Positions 45,183-55,643 of a stretch of 64,000 nucleotides of DNA are shown piece after piece. The DNA is from Rhizobium rosettiformans W3. Lineage in GTDB: Bacteria; Pseudomonadota; Alphaproteobacteria; Rhizobiales; Rhizobiaceae. Position 1 is the stretch's first letter, and each line of letters starts with the position of its first letter. The DNA is taken from contig NZ_STGU01000015.1 of the NCBI RefSeq assembly GCF_004912135.1, positions 1 through 64,000 of the forward strand, in the 5' to 3' direction. A program made the position numbers and the translations under genes. A model generated the notes under the pieces. It searched no databases and was not told the DNA's origin. It saw only the letters and a list, made by a program, of their open reading frames with translations.

Positions 45183-46665
45183 GGACGGCCGCCTCGTCCT
45201 CGTCGGGGCTCAGATCCTCGGCGAAGAAGACCCGACCGCGGCCGCCTTCCTTGGAGGCATAAAGTGCCTTGTCGGCCATGGCCATGATCGGCCGGGCGGC
45301 GGCACCGCTTTCCGGTGCGGTCGCGACGCCCAGGCTGATCCCGACATCGACGACCGGCCCGCTCGACAGGGTGATGGGCTGAGAGACCGAGGCGATGATG
45401 TGCTGGGCGAGCATGGAAAGCCTCGGTCGGTCGCGGAAGGCATGGACCAGCACGACGAATTCGTCGCCACCGACACGTCCCACCAGCCCGTTTTCGCCGA
45501 CGGCCTCCCGCAGCCGCTCCGCGACCACCCGGATCACCTCGTCGCCCGCGGCATGGCCATGGATATCATTGACGGCCTTGAAGCGGTCGAGGTCGCTGGC
45601 AATGACGGCAAAGGGCGCATGCGCCAGCCGTTCCGCCGCCTCGTTCAACGCCTTGTCGAAGCAGAGCCGGTTGGCAAGGCCGGAGAGCGCATCGCGATGA
45701 GCAAGCTCCCGGTTGCGACGCTCGCTTTCTTCCAGCCGCTCCGACAGGCGGCCGATATAGCGGCCGAGCACGAAGCTTGCGGTGAGCAGCAGGCCGCAGA
45801 GCAGCACCACCGCCGGCACGACGATGGTCCAGATCTCGGCACCGGGCTCGTAGAGGGCGAAGTCGAAGCTGCCGAGCTTGCGGCCGTCGAGGCTCCTGAT
45901 CGCCAGCAGCCCGTCGTCGTGGCGATTGAAGCGGAGCTCCGGATATTCGAGTTGCGTGTTGAGATCGGCAACGAGCTCCGCATCGATCGGCCGTGCCGAA
46001 ATCAGGACGACCGGATCGCCTTCGGGCAGCGCCACCTCGCCATCATCGGGCACGATGGCCATGGCGGTGGTGAGCATCACATCCCCGTCTATCTCGGCGA
46101 AACCGAAGGCGGCGATGGCATGAACCTGGGAGGCTGGCACCGGTTTCTGGCCATAGCCGCCATCGATCGTGGTGCGATGGGCATGGTGCTGCCTGATCGC
46201 CTGATCGGCAATCGCCTTCAGGTCCTCGCCGGGCTTCAGGTCGCGCGCGGTCAGATCCACCTCGTCCTGCCAGGCCGACATCAACAGGCGCCCGCCCGGA
46301 CCGACGAGGAAGCTGCGCTCGTGGCCGAAATCATACCAGAGCGAGGAGACGAACTCCTCCACCACATAGGAGGCGCGGAACTTGAGCGTGATGTATTTGA
46401 CCGAACGGTCCCAGCGCGCGAGCCCGAGCTGGTCCCGGGCAAGAAGGCTCTGACGGTCGCGCAGGACGTTTTCCAGCATCAGGATCTGCTTCTCGACCGC
46501 GATATCGTCGGCCTTGCGGGAAGCGATGTAACCGATGAAGAGGAGCGAAAGGGCCGACAGCGTGATCAGCACGAAGGCGAAGAGCTTGACCAGCGCCGGC
46601 AAACCAAGGCGCGGCGCGGCCTTGCCCCCCGGCTGCAAGTGCAAGAATTCAAGCTCTTTCGTCAT
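45172..46665 (-). CDS. Membrane diguanylate cyclase with CHASE4-like sensor
   Basis: 497 residues. TM1 (residues ~24-46), a periplasmic domain with GLARWDRSVKYI and SLWYDFG typical of CHASE4, TM2 (~281-303), a coiled linker and a GGDEF domain with intact GRVGGDEFVV (~399) and no RxxD inhibitory site. It is predicted to make c-di-GMP in response to a periplasmic signal. It is coupled to the exported amine oxidase, which raises the idea that an amine or its oxidation product is sensed (inference). Confidence 0.92.
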   Translation of the reverse strand: MTKELEFLHLQPGGKAAPRLGLPALVKLFAFVLITLSALSLLFIGYIASRKADDIAVEKQILMLENVLRDRQSLLARDQLGLARWDRSVKYITLKFRASYVVEEFVSSLWYDFGHERSFLVGPGGRLLMSAWQDEVDLTARDLKPGEDLKAIADQAIRQHHAHRTTIDGGYGQKPVPASQVHAIAAFGFAEIDGDVMLTTAMAIVPDDGEVALPEGDPVVLISARPIDAELVADLNTQLEYPELRFNRHDDGLLAIRSLDGRKLGSFDFALYEPGAEIWTIVVPAVVLLCGLLLTASFVLGRYIGRLSERLEESERRNRELAHRDALSGLANRLCFDKALNEAAERLAHAPFAVIASDLDRFKAVNDIHGHAAGDEVIRVVAERLREAVGENGLVGRVGGDEFVVLVHAFRDRPRLSMLAQHIIASVSQPITLSSGPVVDVGISLGVATAPESGAAARPIMAMADKALYASKEGGRGRVFFAEDLSPDEDEAAVHAA

Positions 46666-46750
46666 GCGCAGTCCCCTGTGTTCGGCTCGGGAGATTACAG
46701 GAGAGCGCTTAAAAGCAGCTTAAGCTGAAATGACGATGGGCAAGTCCCCG

Positions 46751-48060
46751 TCAGCCGCCGGCCCGCTCGCGGCGGAGCTTCGCCCACCAGTCGAGGCGCT
46801 TCCTGATCTCGCGCTCGAAACCGCGCTCCGGCGGATCGTAATACTGCTGGCGGCCCATCTTTTCCGGGAAATAGTCCTGGCCGGAAAAGGCGTCCGGCTG
46901 GTCGTGGTCGTAGAGATAGCCGTCGCCATAACCTTCGCCCTTCATCAGCTTGGTCGGGGCGTTCAGGATGTGTTTGGGCGGCAAAAGCGAGCCATGCTCC
47001 TTGGCCGCCCGCATGGCCGCCTTGTAGGCGACATAGACGCCGTTCGACTTCGGGGCTGTCGCGAGATAGACGCAAGCCTCGGCCAGCGCGAGTTCGCCTT
47101 CGGGAGAACCGAGATAGTCGTAGGCATCCTTGGCGGCGTTGCAGACGACAAGCGCCTGGGGGTCGGCCAAGCCGATATCCTCGACCGCCATGCGCACCAG
47201 CCGGCGGCCGAGATAGAGCGGATCCTCGCCGGCATCGAACATGCGGCAGAGATAATAGAGGGCAGCATCGGGATCGGAGCCGCGCACCGCCTTGTGCAGG
47301 GCAGAGATCAGATTGTAGTGGCCGTCCTGGCCCTTGTCGTAGACAGGGGCGCGACGCTGGACGATGCGGCCCAGCCCCTCGGTGTCGAAGACCTCCCCTT
47401 CGCGGGCGGCACGCCAGACCTCTTCGGCCAGTGTCAGCGAGGCACGGCCATCGCCATCGGCCATGCGGATCAGGCTTGCCCGTGCATCGGCATCGAGCGG
47501 CAGCGGCTTGCCTTCGGTCTCCTCGGCGCGCTTCAGCAGGATCTCAATGCTCGCCTCGTCATGGCTCTTGAAGGTCAGGACCCTGGCGCGCGACAAAAGA
47601 GCGGCGTTGAGTTCGAAGCTCGGGTTCTCGGTCGTTGCCCCCACCAGAATGACGGTGCCGTCCTCCATCACCGGCAGAAAACTGTCCTGCTGGGCGCGGT
47701 TGAAGCGGTGAATCTCATCGACGAAGAGCAGGGTTTGGCGACCTTCCATGCGGCGCAGGCGTGCGCTTTCGAAAACCTTCTTGAGGTCGGCGACACCGGA
47801 GAAGATCGCCGAAATCTGCTCGAAGGCGAGGCCCGCCTCGCCCGAGAGCAGCCGGGCGACGGTGGTCTTGCCCGTGCCCGGGGGGCCCCAGAAGATCATC
47901 GAGCCGAGCGAGCCCGAGGCGATCATGCGGGCGAGCACGCCATCCTCGCCGGTCAGATGCTCCTGACCGGTGACTTCGGCAAGGTTCTTGGGCCGCAGAC
48001 GATCGGCGAGCGGGCGACGCTCGGCCATCTCTTTCGACATCTGCGGCGCAAAGAGATCGC

Positions 48061-48064
<4 letters not shown>
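46751..48064 (-). CDS. rarA: Replication-associated recombination protein A (MgsA/RarA AAA+ ATPase)
   Basis: 437 residues: AAA+ core with [16 protein letters not shown] (Walker A), [16 protein letters not shown] (Walker B), sensor [12 protein letters not shown], then the tetramerisation domain ([42 protein letters not shown]). It acts at stalled replication forks. Its ATG overlaps the degQ stop (ATGA), so the two are co-translated. Confidence 0.95.
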
Positions 48065-49467
<1,403 letters not shown>

Positions 49468-49573
49468 GCGAAATTCCTTCATGCGATATGGACGTTCTAG
49501 ACCCGGTTCCTGCGCCGGCAAATAGGCAGAACCAAGGAAGACCAATCGCAGATGGGGATAACGCCTGCCCGGC

Positions 49574-50662
49574 TCAAGTGCTGACGGTTTCGATGATGCG
49601 CGTCATCAGGCCGTGGAGCTCATCACGGTAGCCGGTGCGGGCCGATGGCGCGCTCTCATTGGACGTCATCGCCACGGTCAACCCGAGGCTCGGCGCGATA
49701 TAGAGCATCTGGCCGCCATAGCCCCAGGCATAGTTGACCTGGGCGCCGCCCATTTCCTTGAGGAACCAGGCATAGCCGTAGCCATCGCCGTTGAAGACGG
49801 AATTGGTGCGGCGGATCCAGCTCTCGCGGATCCAGGCTTCCGAGATCAGCCGGGTGCCATCCTCGGTCACGCCGCCGCGGCGATAGAGTTCGCCGAAGGC
49901 ATGCAGCGAGCGTGGCGTCATGGCCATCTGGTTGCCGCCGAGATAATAGCCCTGCGGATCGCGGTGCCAGGAGCCGATGCGGAAACCTTCGAGCGGCCCA
50001 AGCCATTCCCGCGCGAGTGCCAGCGTCGGCTTTCCCGAGACCTTGGTGAGGATGACCGAGAGAAGGTGGGTGGAGGCGGTCGAATAGAGCATGCCGCCGC
50101 CGGGCTCGTCGACGAAATCGGCGGCGAGCGCAAAGCGCGTCCAGTTGCGGCTTGCGACCCAGCGGCCGTAATTCGGCCCGGACATGCGCTCGAGGCCCGA
50201 CCGCATGGAGAGAAGATGGCCGATGGTGATCTGCGACAGGCGCGGATCGGGATTGGCGGGAAATTCCGAGCGCAGAACGGTTTCGATCTTCTGGTCGACG
50301 CCTTCGAGAAGGCCCTTGTCGATGGCGATGCCGATCAGAGCCGAGACGACGCATTTCGAGGCCGACTTGATGTTGGTCGAACCATTGAGCGAACTGTTGC
50401 CGTAAGCGCGCTCACCGAGCGCCTCGCCGTTGCGGGTGGCGATCACGGTTTCCAGAGTTTCGAGCCGCCTTGCCTCCTCCAGAAGGTTTGCGACCCGCGG
50501 GCGCACCGCCTCCAAATCCGCAGCCGGGCTGGCCGAGGTCACAACAGGCTCGGTCGAAGGCGACGCGCCAGGAGCCTCGGACTGTGCCAAAGCCTTGGGG
50601 CCGGAGATGACGGAGACGGCGCCGGAAGCACCGAGGAGGGAGAGGAAGGTTCGCCTTTGCAT
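49574..50662 (-). CDS. Exported serine hydrolase (class C beta-lactamase fold)
   Basis: 362 residues. A Tat-like signal (QRRTFLSLLGASGAVSV) and a beta-lactamase-fold domain: catalytic SxxK as SASKCVVSALIG, LLSMRSGLERMSGP, YSTASTHLLSVIL and a late WGYGGQMLYIAPSLG (KTG position). Such proteins are peptidases or esterases, not usually resistance enzymes. ATG 50662 is preferred to the GTG at 50689. Confidence 0.85.
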   Translation of the reverse strand: MQRRTFLSLLGASGAVSVISGPKALAQSEAPGASPSTEPVVTSASPAADLEAVRPRVANLLEEARRLETLETVIATRNGEALGERAYGNSSLNGSTNIKSASKCVVSALIGIAIDKGLLEGVDQKIETVLRSEFPANPDPRLSQITIGHLLSMRSGLERMSGPNYGRWVASRNWTRFALAADFVDEPGGGMLYSTASTHLLSVILTKVSGKPTLALAREWLGPLEGFRIGSWHRDPQGYYLGGNQMAMTPRSLHAFGELYRRGGVTEDGTRLISEAWIRESWIRRTNSVFNGDGYGYAWFLKEMGGAQVNYAWGYGGQMLYIAPSLGLTVAMTSNESAPSARTGYRDELHGLMTRIIETVST

Positions 50663-50805
50663 GGGCTGAAGGTAATGGCTGCGGCGCACAAGGGAAGGCC
50701 GAAAGCGCGCGTGCTCACCGCATCGTGAGGATTTTGCCGTTCACGCGTCGCGGAACGTTTGGCGCTGGAAGACCGTTGGTCCAGCATCAGGAAAGGAGAC
50801 CGATC

Positions 50806-51204
50806 ATGTCCCGAACCAAATCCACCATCTTCGGCCTCGCCGCCCTTGCCCTCGCCGCTCCGGTTGTTACCACCCTGCCCCAGCCAGCCCGGGCTGCGAG
50901 TTTCGATTGCCGCACGCCGGGCCTTGCCGCGGACGAGGCGGCGATCTGCCAGAACATCGATCTCAACGACATGGACGTGCGCATGGTCACCACGTTCGAA
51001 TTGCTCCGCGAAATCCTGCCGATGGGCAGCCGCGGCGAGCTGGAGACGGCCCAGGTCAAGTGGCTCGAACAGCGCGGCGAATGCGGTGGCAATCTCGACT
51101 GCCTCGCCGCCGCCTATGCCAGCCGCATGGCCGAGCTCAGAAGCGCTGTCGGCGAGGTCATCGAGATGACCGAAACGCAGGGGCAGACGACGCAATCCAA
51201 TTAG
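50806..51204 (+). CDS. LprI-family exported protein (lysozyme-inhibitor-like)
   Basis: 132 residues. Signal peptide to PARAAS (~residue 30), then the four-Cys LprI pattern: FDCRTPGLAADEAAICQN, QVKWLEQRGECGGNLDCLAAAYASR. LprI-type proteins can inhibit lysozymes; here that is by family only. ATG 50806 after AAAGGAG. Standalone gene. Confidence 0.83.
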   Translation: MSRTKSTIFGLAALALAAPVVTTLPQPARAASFDCRTPGLAADEAAICQNIDLNDMDVRMVTTFELLREILPMGSRGELETAQVKWLEQRGECGGNLDCLAAAYASRMAELRSAVGEVIEMTETQGQTTQSN

Positions 51205-51286
51205 CGAATTGCCGAATTCTCAAAATGCCCATCTCAAGATTGGAGCCGGCCGCCTTTGCGGTCGGCTTATTCCGTGACGGCAGACG

Positions 51287-52195
51287 TCAGGGCGTGCCGA
51301 AGTCTGCCCCTGCCCTTTCCTCCAACCAGGCCACGAATGCCTTCACAGGCGACCGTTTCGCGGCGGCAGGGGCCATCGTGGCGAAATAGGCGGTGCCGAG
51401 ATCGAGCGCACCGTCGGGCCAGGGTTTGAGGCTGCCGTCGGCGACGAGGTTGTCGGTGATCGAATGCCAGCCGAGCATCAGGCCCCGGCCATCGAGCGCG
51501 GCCTGCACCGCCTGAACGTAGTTGTCGAAGATGTGGGACCGACCGCGGGATTTCGGCAGGCCGCGACGGGCGAGATAATCGGCCCAGCCTTCCCAGTGGC
51601 GCGCCTCGACCGTGCGAACATGGATGAGCGGGGCGGTCTCCAGCCCCTCGCCTTTTGCCAGCAGGCTCTCGACCAGGGCCGGGCGACCGACAGGGCAGAT
51701 CGTCTCGTCGAACAGGCGCAGCGTCTCGCCATCCTTCCAGGTGCCGCGGCCGTAGCGCAGGACGAGATCGGTGCCCGGCCAGATCTGCGGCAGGTCGGTC
51801 GGCGGGACCTGGACATTGACGAAGAGGCCGGGATTTTCCGCGTAGAAACCGCTGAGCCGCGGCATCAGCCAATGCGTGGCGAACCCCATGGTGCAGGCCA
51901 CCGTCAGGCTCTGGTCCTCGAGGCCGGTGCTGGTGCGGATCTCCTCGATCGTGTCGGCGATCAGATCGAGACCGTCGCGGGTGGCGCGCGCCAGTTGCTG
52001 GCCGGTTTCCGTGAGCCGTGCCGGCCGGGTCGAGCGGTCAATCAGGATGGCGCCGACATGATCTTCGAGCGCCTTCAGCGCCTGGGTGACGGCGGGCTGG
52101 GTGACGTTCAAGGCGCTTGCCGCCTCGCGCATCGAGCCGAGCCGGGCGACGGCCTCGAAGGTGGTCAGCAGGCGCAGGGGCGGCAGACGGCTCAA
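51287..52195 (-). CDS. LysR-family regulator (GcvA-like)
   Basis: 302 residues: HTH in LRLLTTFEAVARLGSMREAA and NVTQPAVTQALKALEDH, effector domain with LPQIWPGTDLVLRYGRG and FDNYVQAVQAALDGRGL. TTG start at 52195 with GGAG six bases upstream. It is divergent from the dioxygenase/aldolase pair, which it probably controls; TTA-N8-TAA at about 52208-52221 is a possible operator. Confidence 0.9.
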   Translation of the reverse strand: MSRLPPLRLLTTFEAVARLGSMREAASALNVTQPAVTQALKALEDHVGAILIDRSTRPARLTETGQQLARATRDGLDLIADTIEEIRTSTGLEDQSLTVACTMGFATHWLMPRLSGFYAENPGLFVNVQVPPTDLPQIWPGTDLVLRYGRGTWKDGETLRLFDETICPVGRPALVESLLAKGEGLETAPLIHVRTVEARHWEGWADYLARRGLPKSRGRSHIFDNYVQAVQAALDGRGLMLGWHSITDNLVADGSLKPWPDGALDLGTAYFATMAPAAAKRSPVKAFVAWLEERAGADFGTP

Positions 52196-52312
52196 CTTAA
52201 TCTCCAGCTTAACTCAGCATAAGCATAATCCCTCTGTTTTCCCCTGAGAAGTGGGATGATGATCGTCAAATCCGATCCGCTCTCTCGCCAGCCAGACTTA
52301 AGGAAGACCGTG

Positions 52313-53449
52313 ATGAACATGCATGTTGCGACCGGGGCCGTGACACTCGCCGAGAAGGGCCTGCATCTGCCGATTGCCGATGGCAGACAGGCCTATTTCA
52401 ATTACTACTGGCTGCGCGACAATTGCCCCAGCTCCTTCGACAGCAAGACGCGCGAGCGCAGCTTCGACATCTTCCACCTGTCGGAGGCACCGCGGGCTGC
52501 CAGTGCTGATATCGAGGGTGATGCGCTCATCATTCGCTGGGCGGGCGAAAACCATGTGTCGCGCTTTCCGCTGTCGCTGCTTGCGCTTTATACCGAGGGC
52601 AAACATCGCCCGGATCCGGCCGATCTGCCGCGCAAGGCCTGGTTCAGCGACCACTATCCCGACATTCCCCGCTTCTCGCAGCCGGAGCTGCTTCGCGATC
52701 CGAAGAAGGTCGCCGAATGGCTGGAGGCCATGATCGTCGAGGGGCTGACGATTGTCACCGACATGCCCGACAGCAATGAGGGGCTGACCGAGACGGTCAA
52801 GCTGATGGGGCATGTGCGGCCGACATTCTTCGGCGAATATTTCGACGTGAAGACGCATATCAACCCGACGAACACGGCCTATACGGCGAAGGCGCTGGAG
52901 CTGCATACCGACACGCCGGCGGAGGAGCATGCGCCGGGCATCCAGTTCCTGCACTGCCGGGCCAATACCGTCGAGGGCGGCATGAGCATCTATTCGGACG
53001 GCGTGGCTGTGGCGAATGCCTTCCGGGAGATCGATCCCGAGGGCTTCAAGCTCTTGTCCGAAATCGACATTCCTTTCTATTGCGAGCATGACACTTACGA
53101 CATGCGCTCGCGGCAGCGGGTGATCGAGCTCGACAAGCATGGCGAGGTCTCGGGGCTTACGATCAGCCAGCACATGGCCGATCTCTTCGACCTGCCGCAG
53201 ACCGTGCTTGACGACTATTATCCGGCCTTCTGCCGCTTCGGCAAAATGCTGCAGGACGACAGGTTCATGATGCGGTTTCTGATGAAGGCGGGCGAATGCA
53301 TGGTGTTCGACAACCATCGCATCGTGCATGGGCGCATGGCCTATTCGGCGACCAGCGGCGATCGCTATCTGCGCGGCTGTTACGCCGATCGCGAGGAGAT
53401 GCGTTCGACCTATCGGGCGCTGACGACGGAAGGACGGTTCAAGGCATGA
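52313..53449 (+). CDS. Gamma-butyrobetaine/trimethyllysine-type Fe(II)/2-oxoglutarate dioxygenase
   Basis: 378 residues. N-terminal zinc-like DUF971 part (YYWLRDNCPSSFDSKTRERSF) and a C-terminal TauD-like core. Metal ligands H198 and D200 in ELHTDTP and H339 in NHRIVHGRMAY; the later R in RYLRGCYADREEM would bind 2-oxoglutarate. This two-part layout belongs to gamma-butyrobetaine hydroxylase and trimethyllysine dioxygenase. ATG 52313 after AAGGAAG. It overlaps the class II aldolase (ATGA). Confidence 0.88.
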   Translation: MNMHVATGAVTLAEKGLHLPIADGRQAYFNYYWLRDNCPSSFDSKTRERSFDIFHLSEAPRAASADIEGDALIIRWAGENHVSRFPLSLLALYTEGKHRPDPADLPRKAWFSDHYPDIPRFSQPELLRDPKKVAEWLEAMIVEGLTIVTDMPDSNEGLTETVKLMGHVRPTFFGEYFDVKTHINPTNTAYTAKALELHTDTPAEEHAPGIQFLHCRANTVEGGMSIYSDGVAVANAFREIDPEGFKLLSEIDIPFYCEHDTYDMRSRQRVIELDKHGEVSGLTISQHMADLFDLPQTVLDDYYPAFCRFGKMLQDDRFMMRFLMKAGECMVFDNHRIVHGRMAYSATSGDRYLRGCYADREEMRSTYRALTTEGRFKA

Positions 53450-54210
53450 ATATCGCGGCTTCCGGAAACGACATGCTCGACGACGCAGCGCTGAAAGCGC
53501 TGCGTCAGGACCTCGCGGCCGCCTTCCGGCTCTGCCACCGCTTCGGCTGGAGTGAATCGGTCGGCAATCATTTCAGCGCGGCGGTTTCGGCGAATGGGCG
53601 GAAATTCCTGCTCAATCCGCGCTGGCAGCATTTTGCCACGGTGAAGGCGAGCGACCTGCTGATGCTCGATGCCGATGATCCCGATGTGATGAACGGGCCG
53701 AATGCGCCCGATCCGTCGGCCTGGACCGTGCATGGCACACTGCACCGGATGCTGCCGGAGGCGCGGGTGATCCTGCATTGCCATTCGCCCTATGCGGTGG
53801 CGCTGTCCTGCCTCAAGGACCCGACGCTGCTGCCGCTCGACAACAACACGGCGCGTTTCTACGGGCGGATCGGCTATGACCTCTCCTTCGGTGGCATTGC
53901 CGATGCGGCGGAGGAAGGCGAGCGGCTGGCGGAGATGATCCGCGGTAAGGCTGTGCTGGTCATGGGCAATCACGGCGTCTCGGTTGCCGGGGAGACGGTG
54001 GCGGATGCCTTCGAGGACCTCTATTTCTTCGAGAAGGCGGCGCAGACGATGGTTCTGGCGCTCTCGACCGGCAAGCCGCTGGCGGTGTTGTCGGACGAGA
54101 TCGCGCAGGGCACGTCGGATGGCTGGATCCCCTATCGCGGCATGGCGGAGAAGCACTTTGCGTATTTGAAGTCGTGTCTGGACAGGGAAGACCCGAGTTA
54201 CCGGGATTGA
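53446..54210 (+). CDS. Class II aldolase/adducin-family protein
   Basis: 254 residues with the class II aldolase fold: ESVGNHFSAAV near the start, DPSAWTVHGTLHRML, the zinc His pair in ILHCHSPYA and a third His in GNHGVSVAG. Coupled by ATGA to the dioxygenase. A 2-oxoglutarate dioxygenase followed by an aldolase is the logic of trimethyllysine breakdown (hydroxylation, then C-C cleavage); that is inference. It could also act on another hydroxylated substrate. Confidence 0.87.
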   Translation: MNIAASGNDMLDDAALKALRQDLAAAFRLCHRFGWSESVGNHFSAAVSANGRKFLLNPRWQHFATVKASDLLMLDADDPDVMNGPNAPDPSAWTVHGTLHRMLPEARVILHCHSPYAVALSCLKDPTLLPLDNNTARFYGRIGYDLSFGGIADAAEEGERLAEMIRGKAVLVMGNHGVSVAGETVADAFEDLYFFEKAAQTMVLALSTGKPLAVLSDEIAQGTSDGWIPYRGMAEKHFAYLKSCLDREDPSYRD

Positions 54211-54332
54211 AACACAGACGGCTGGCAGAACCGTCCTCGCACTCGCGGCCATTGCGCTGACCAACACGCATTGCGCGAACACCAAGCTTCACCTATCTGC
54301 GGTGTGTCACGGCAATGGGTGGAGAAGCTGCA

Positions 54333-55121
54333 ATGGTAAAGGCCGAACGGATCAAGGTGGCGCTGGCACAGGTGCTGCCGGGCGCTGACATCGAGGGGCT
54401 TTTGGCTCAGGCGGCGGCGGAGGCTGCCGACGTCATCGTCTTTCCGGAAATGTTCTCGAACGGATATAGCCGGTACGAAGCGACGCCATCTGGCCGCGCT
54501 GCGTGGATCGAAGCCGCCGAGCCGATCGACGGCCCCTTTGTCGAACGGTTTCGGCAGGCGGCGAAGCGCAATCACATCGCTGCCGTCGTGACCCTGCTGG
54601 AGCAGGGGCCGGAAAAGCCATTCAATACCGCTCTTCTGATCGACAGTCAGGGGCAGACGGTGTTGCAGCAGCGCAAACGGCACATCTGCTTCTTCGACAA
54701 TCCGGAAGACGCCTGCGCTGCAGGAGATCGGTCGGACGTGGCGGAACTTGTCACGGCACATGGCTCGGCCACTGTCGGCATGATGATCTGCATGGACCGA
54801 GAATTCCCGGATGTCGCCACAGACCTGATGCGCGCGGGCGCCGAGATCATTCTGGTTCCCAACAGTTGCGCGCTGGTCGACGATCCCGAGATCGGCGATG
54901 TGCGTCTGGCGGGCATCCGTGCCACAGCCTACCAGACCGTGACGTGCATGGCGGTGGCCAATTATCCTGAAACGAAGGATGACGGGCATTCGGTGGCTGT
55001 TGACGAATTGGGTAAAGTCGTCGGCATGGGGACGCCAGAGGCAGGTCTTGTTCTCGCCGAGTTCGATCTAGCAAAGGTGCGCGAGACCCAAAAGCAGGAG
55101 TGGTTCCGGCGGAAGCGCTGA
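54333..55121 (+). CDS. Carbon-nitrogen hydrolase (nitrilase superfamily)
   Basis: 262 residues. The triad is present: Glu39 in FPEMFSNGY, Lys in QQRKRHICFF and Cys in MMICMDREFPD. This family hydrolyses amides, carbamoyl groups or nitriles. ATG 54333 after GGAG; an ATG 18 bases upstream is weaker. Same strand as the dioxygenase and aldolase but 122 bases later, so probably not in one transcript. Confidence 0.88.
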   Translation: MVKAERIKVALAQVLPGADIEGLLAQAAAEAADVIVFPEMFSNGYSRYEATPSGRAAWIEAAEPIDGPFVERFRQAAKRNHIAAVVTLLEQGPEKPFNTALLIDSQGQTVLQQRKRHICFFDNPEDACAAGDRSDVAELVTAHGSATVGMMICMDREFPDVATDLMRAGAEIILVPNSCALVDDPEIGDVRLAGIRATAYQTVTCMAVANYPETKDDGHSVAVDELGKVVGMGTPEAGLVLAEFDLAKVRETQKQEWFRRKR

Positions 55122-55142
55122 CCGAACCTCCGGATGCGCGGA

Positions 55143-55570
55143 TCAGCCCCGACCGTCCGGATATTCGGCGGGGCCTTTGATCTCGATCGTGTTGCAGAAG
55201 GGGTCCTTCACATAGAAGGAATGGCCCATGCCGCGGGCGCCGCCGTGCATGGCTTCGCGGTCGATGGCAACACCGTGGCCGGCGAGATGCGCGCGCAGCT
55301 CGTCATGATCGAAGGGGCCGGTAGCGATGCAGATGTGGTCGACATTACGACCGCCTGATACCGGTGGGGCGGCCTCTGGCCGCCGGGATGGGTGATGTCC
55401 CAGAGCACGATCAGGGCCGCGCCGCACCAGACCTGCTCCATGCCGAGCGCCGGATAGCTATAGCCAGGGCGGCAGCCGAGGACGTCGTGATAGAAGCGGA
55501 GCGCCTTGTCCATGTCGTCGACGATGAAGACGACATGGTCGATGCCGACGAGGCTGAAGGGGACGGTCAT
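55143..55570 (-). pseudogene. VOC-family (glyoxalase/dioxygenase fold) gene with a frameshift
   Basis: The N-terminal half (FSLVGIDHVVFIVDDMDKAL, ALRFYHDVLGCRPGYSY) reads in one frame and the C-terminal half (GGRNVDHICIATGPFDHDEL, MGHSFYVKDPFCNTIEIKGP) in another. The join lies at about 55350-55390, where one base appears to be missing; adding one would give 143 codons, the usual length. Either the gene is broken or there is a sequence error. Both halves contain intact metal-ligand positions. Start ATG 55570. Confidence 0.78.
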
Positions 55571-55643
55571 GGCGGCTCCTGATTTCAAAGGGTAGTGAGC
55601 AGTTGAGCGCCGGAGACGCGATTGCCGAGGATGCCTGAATAGG

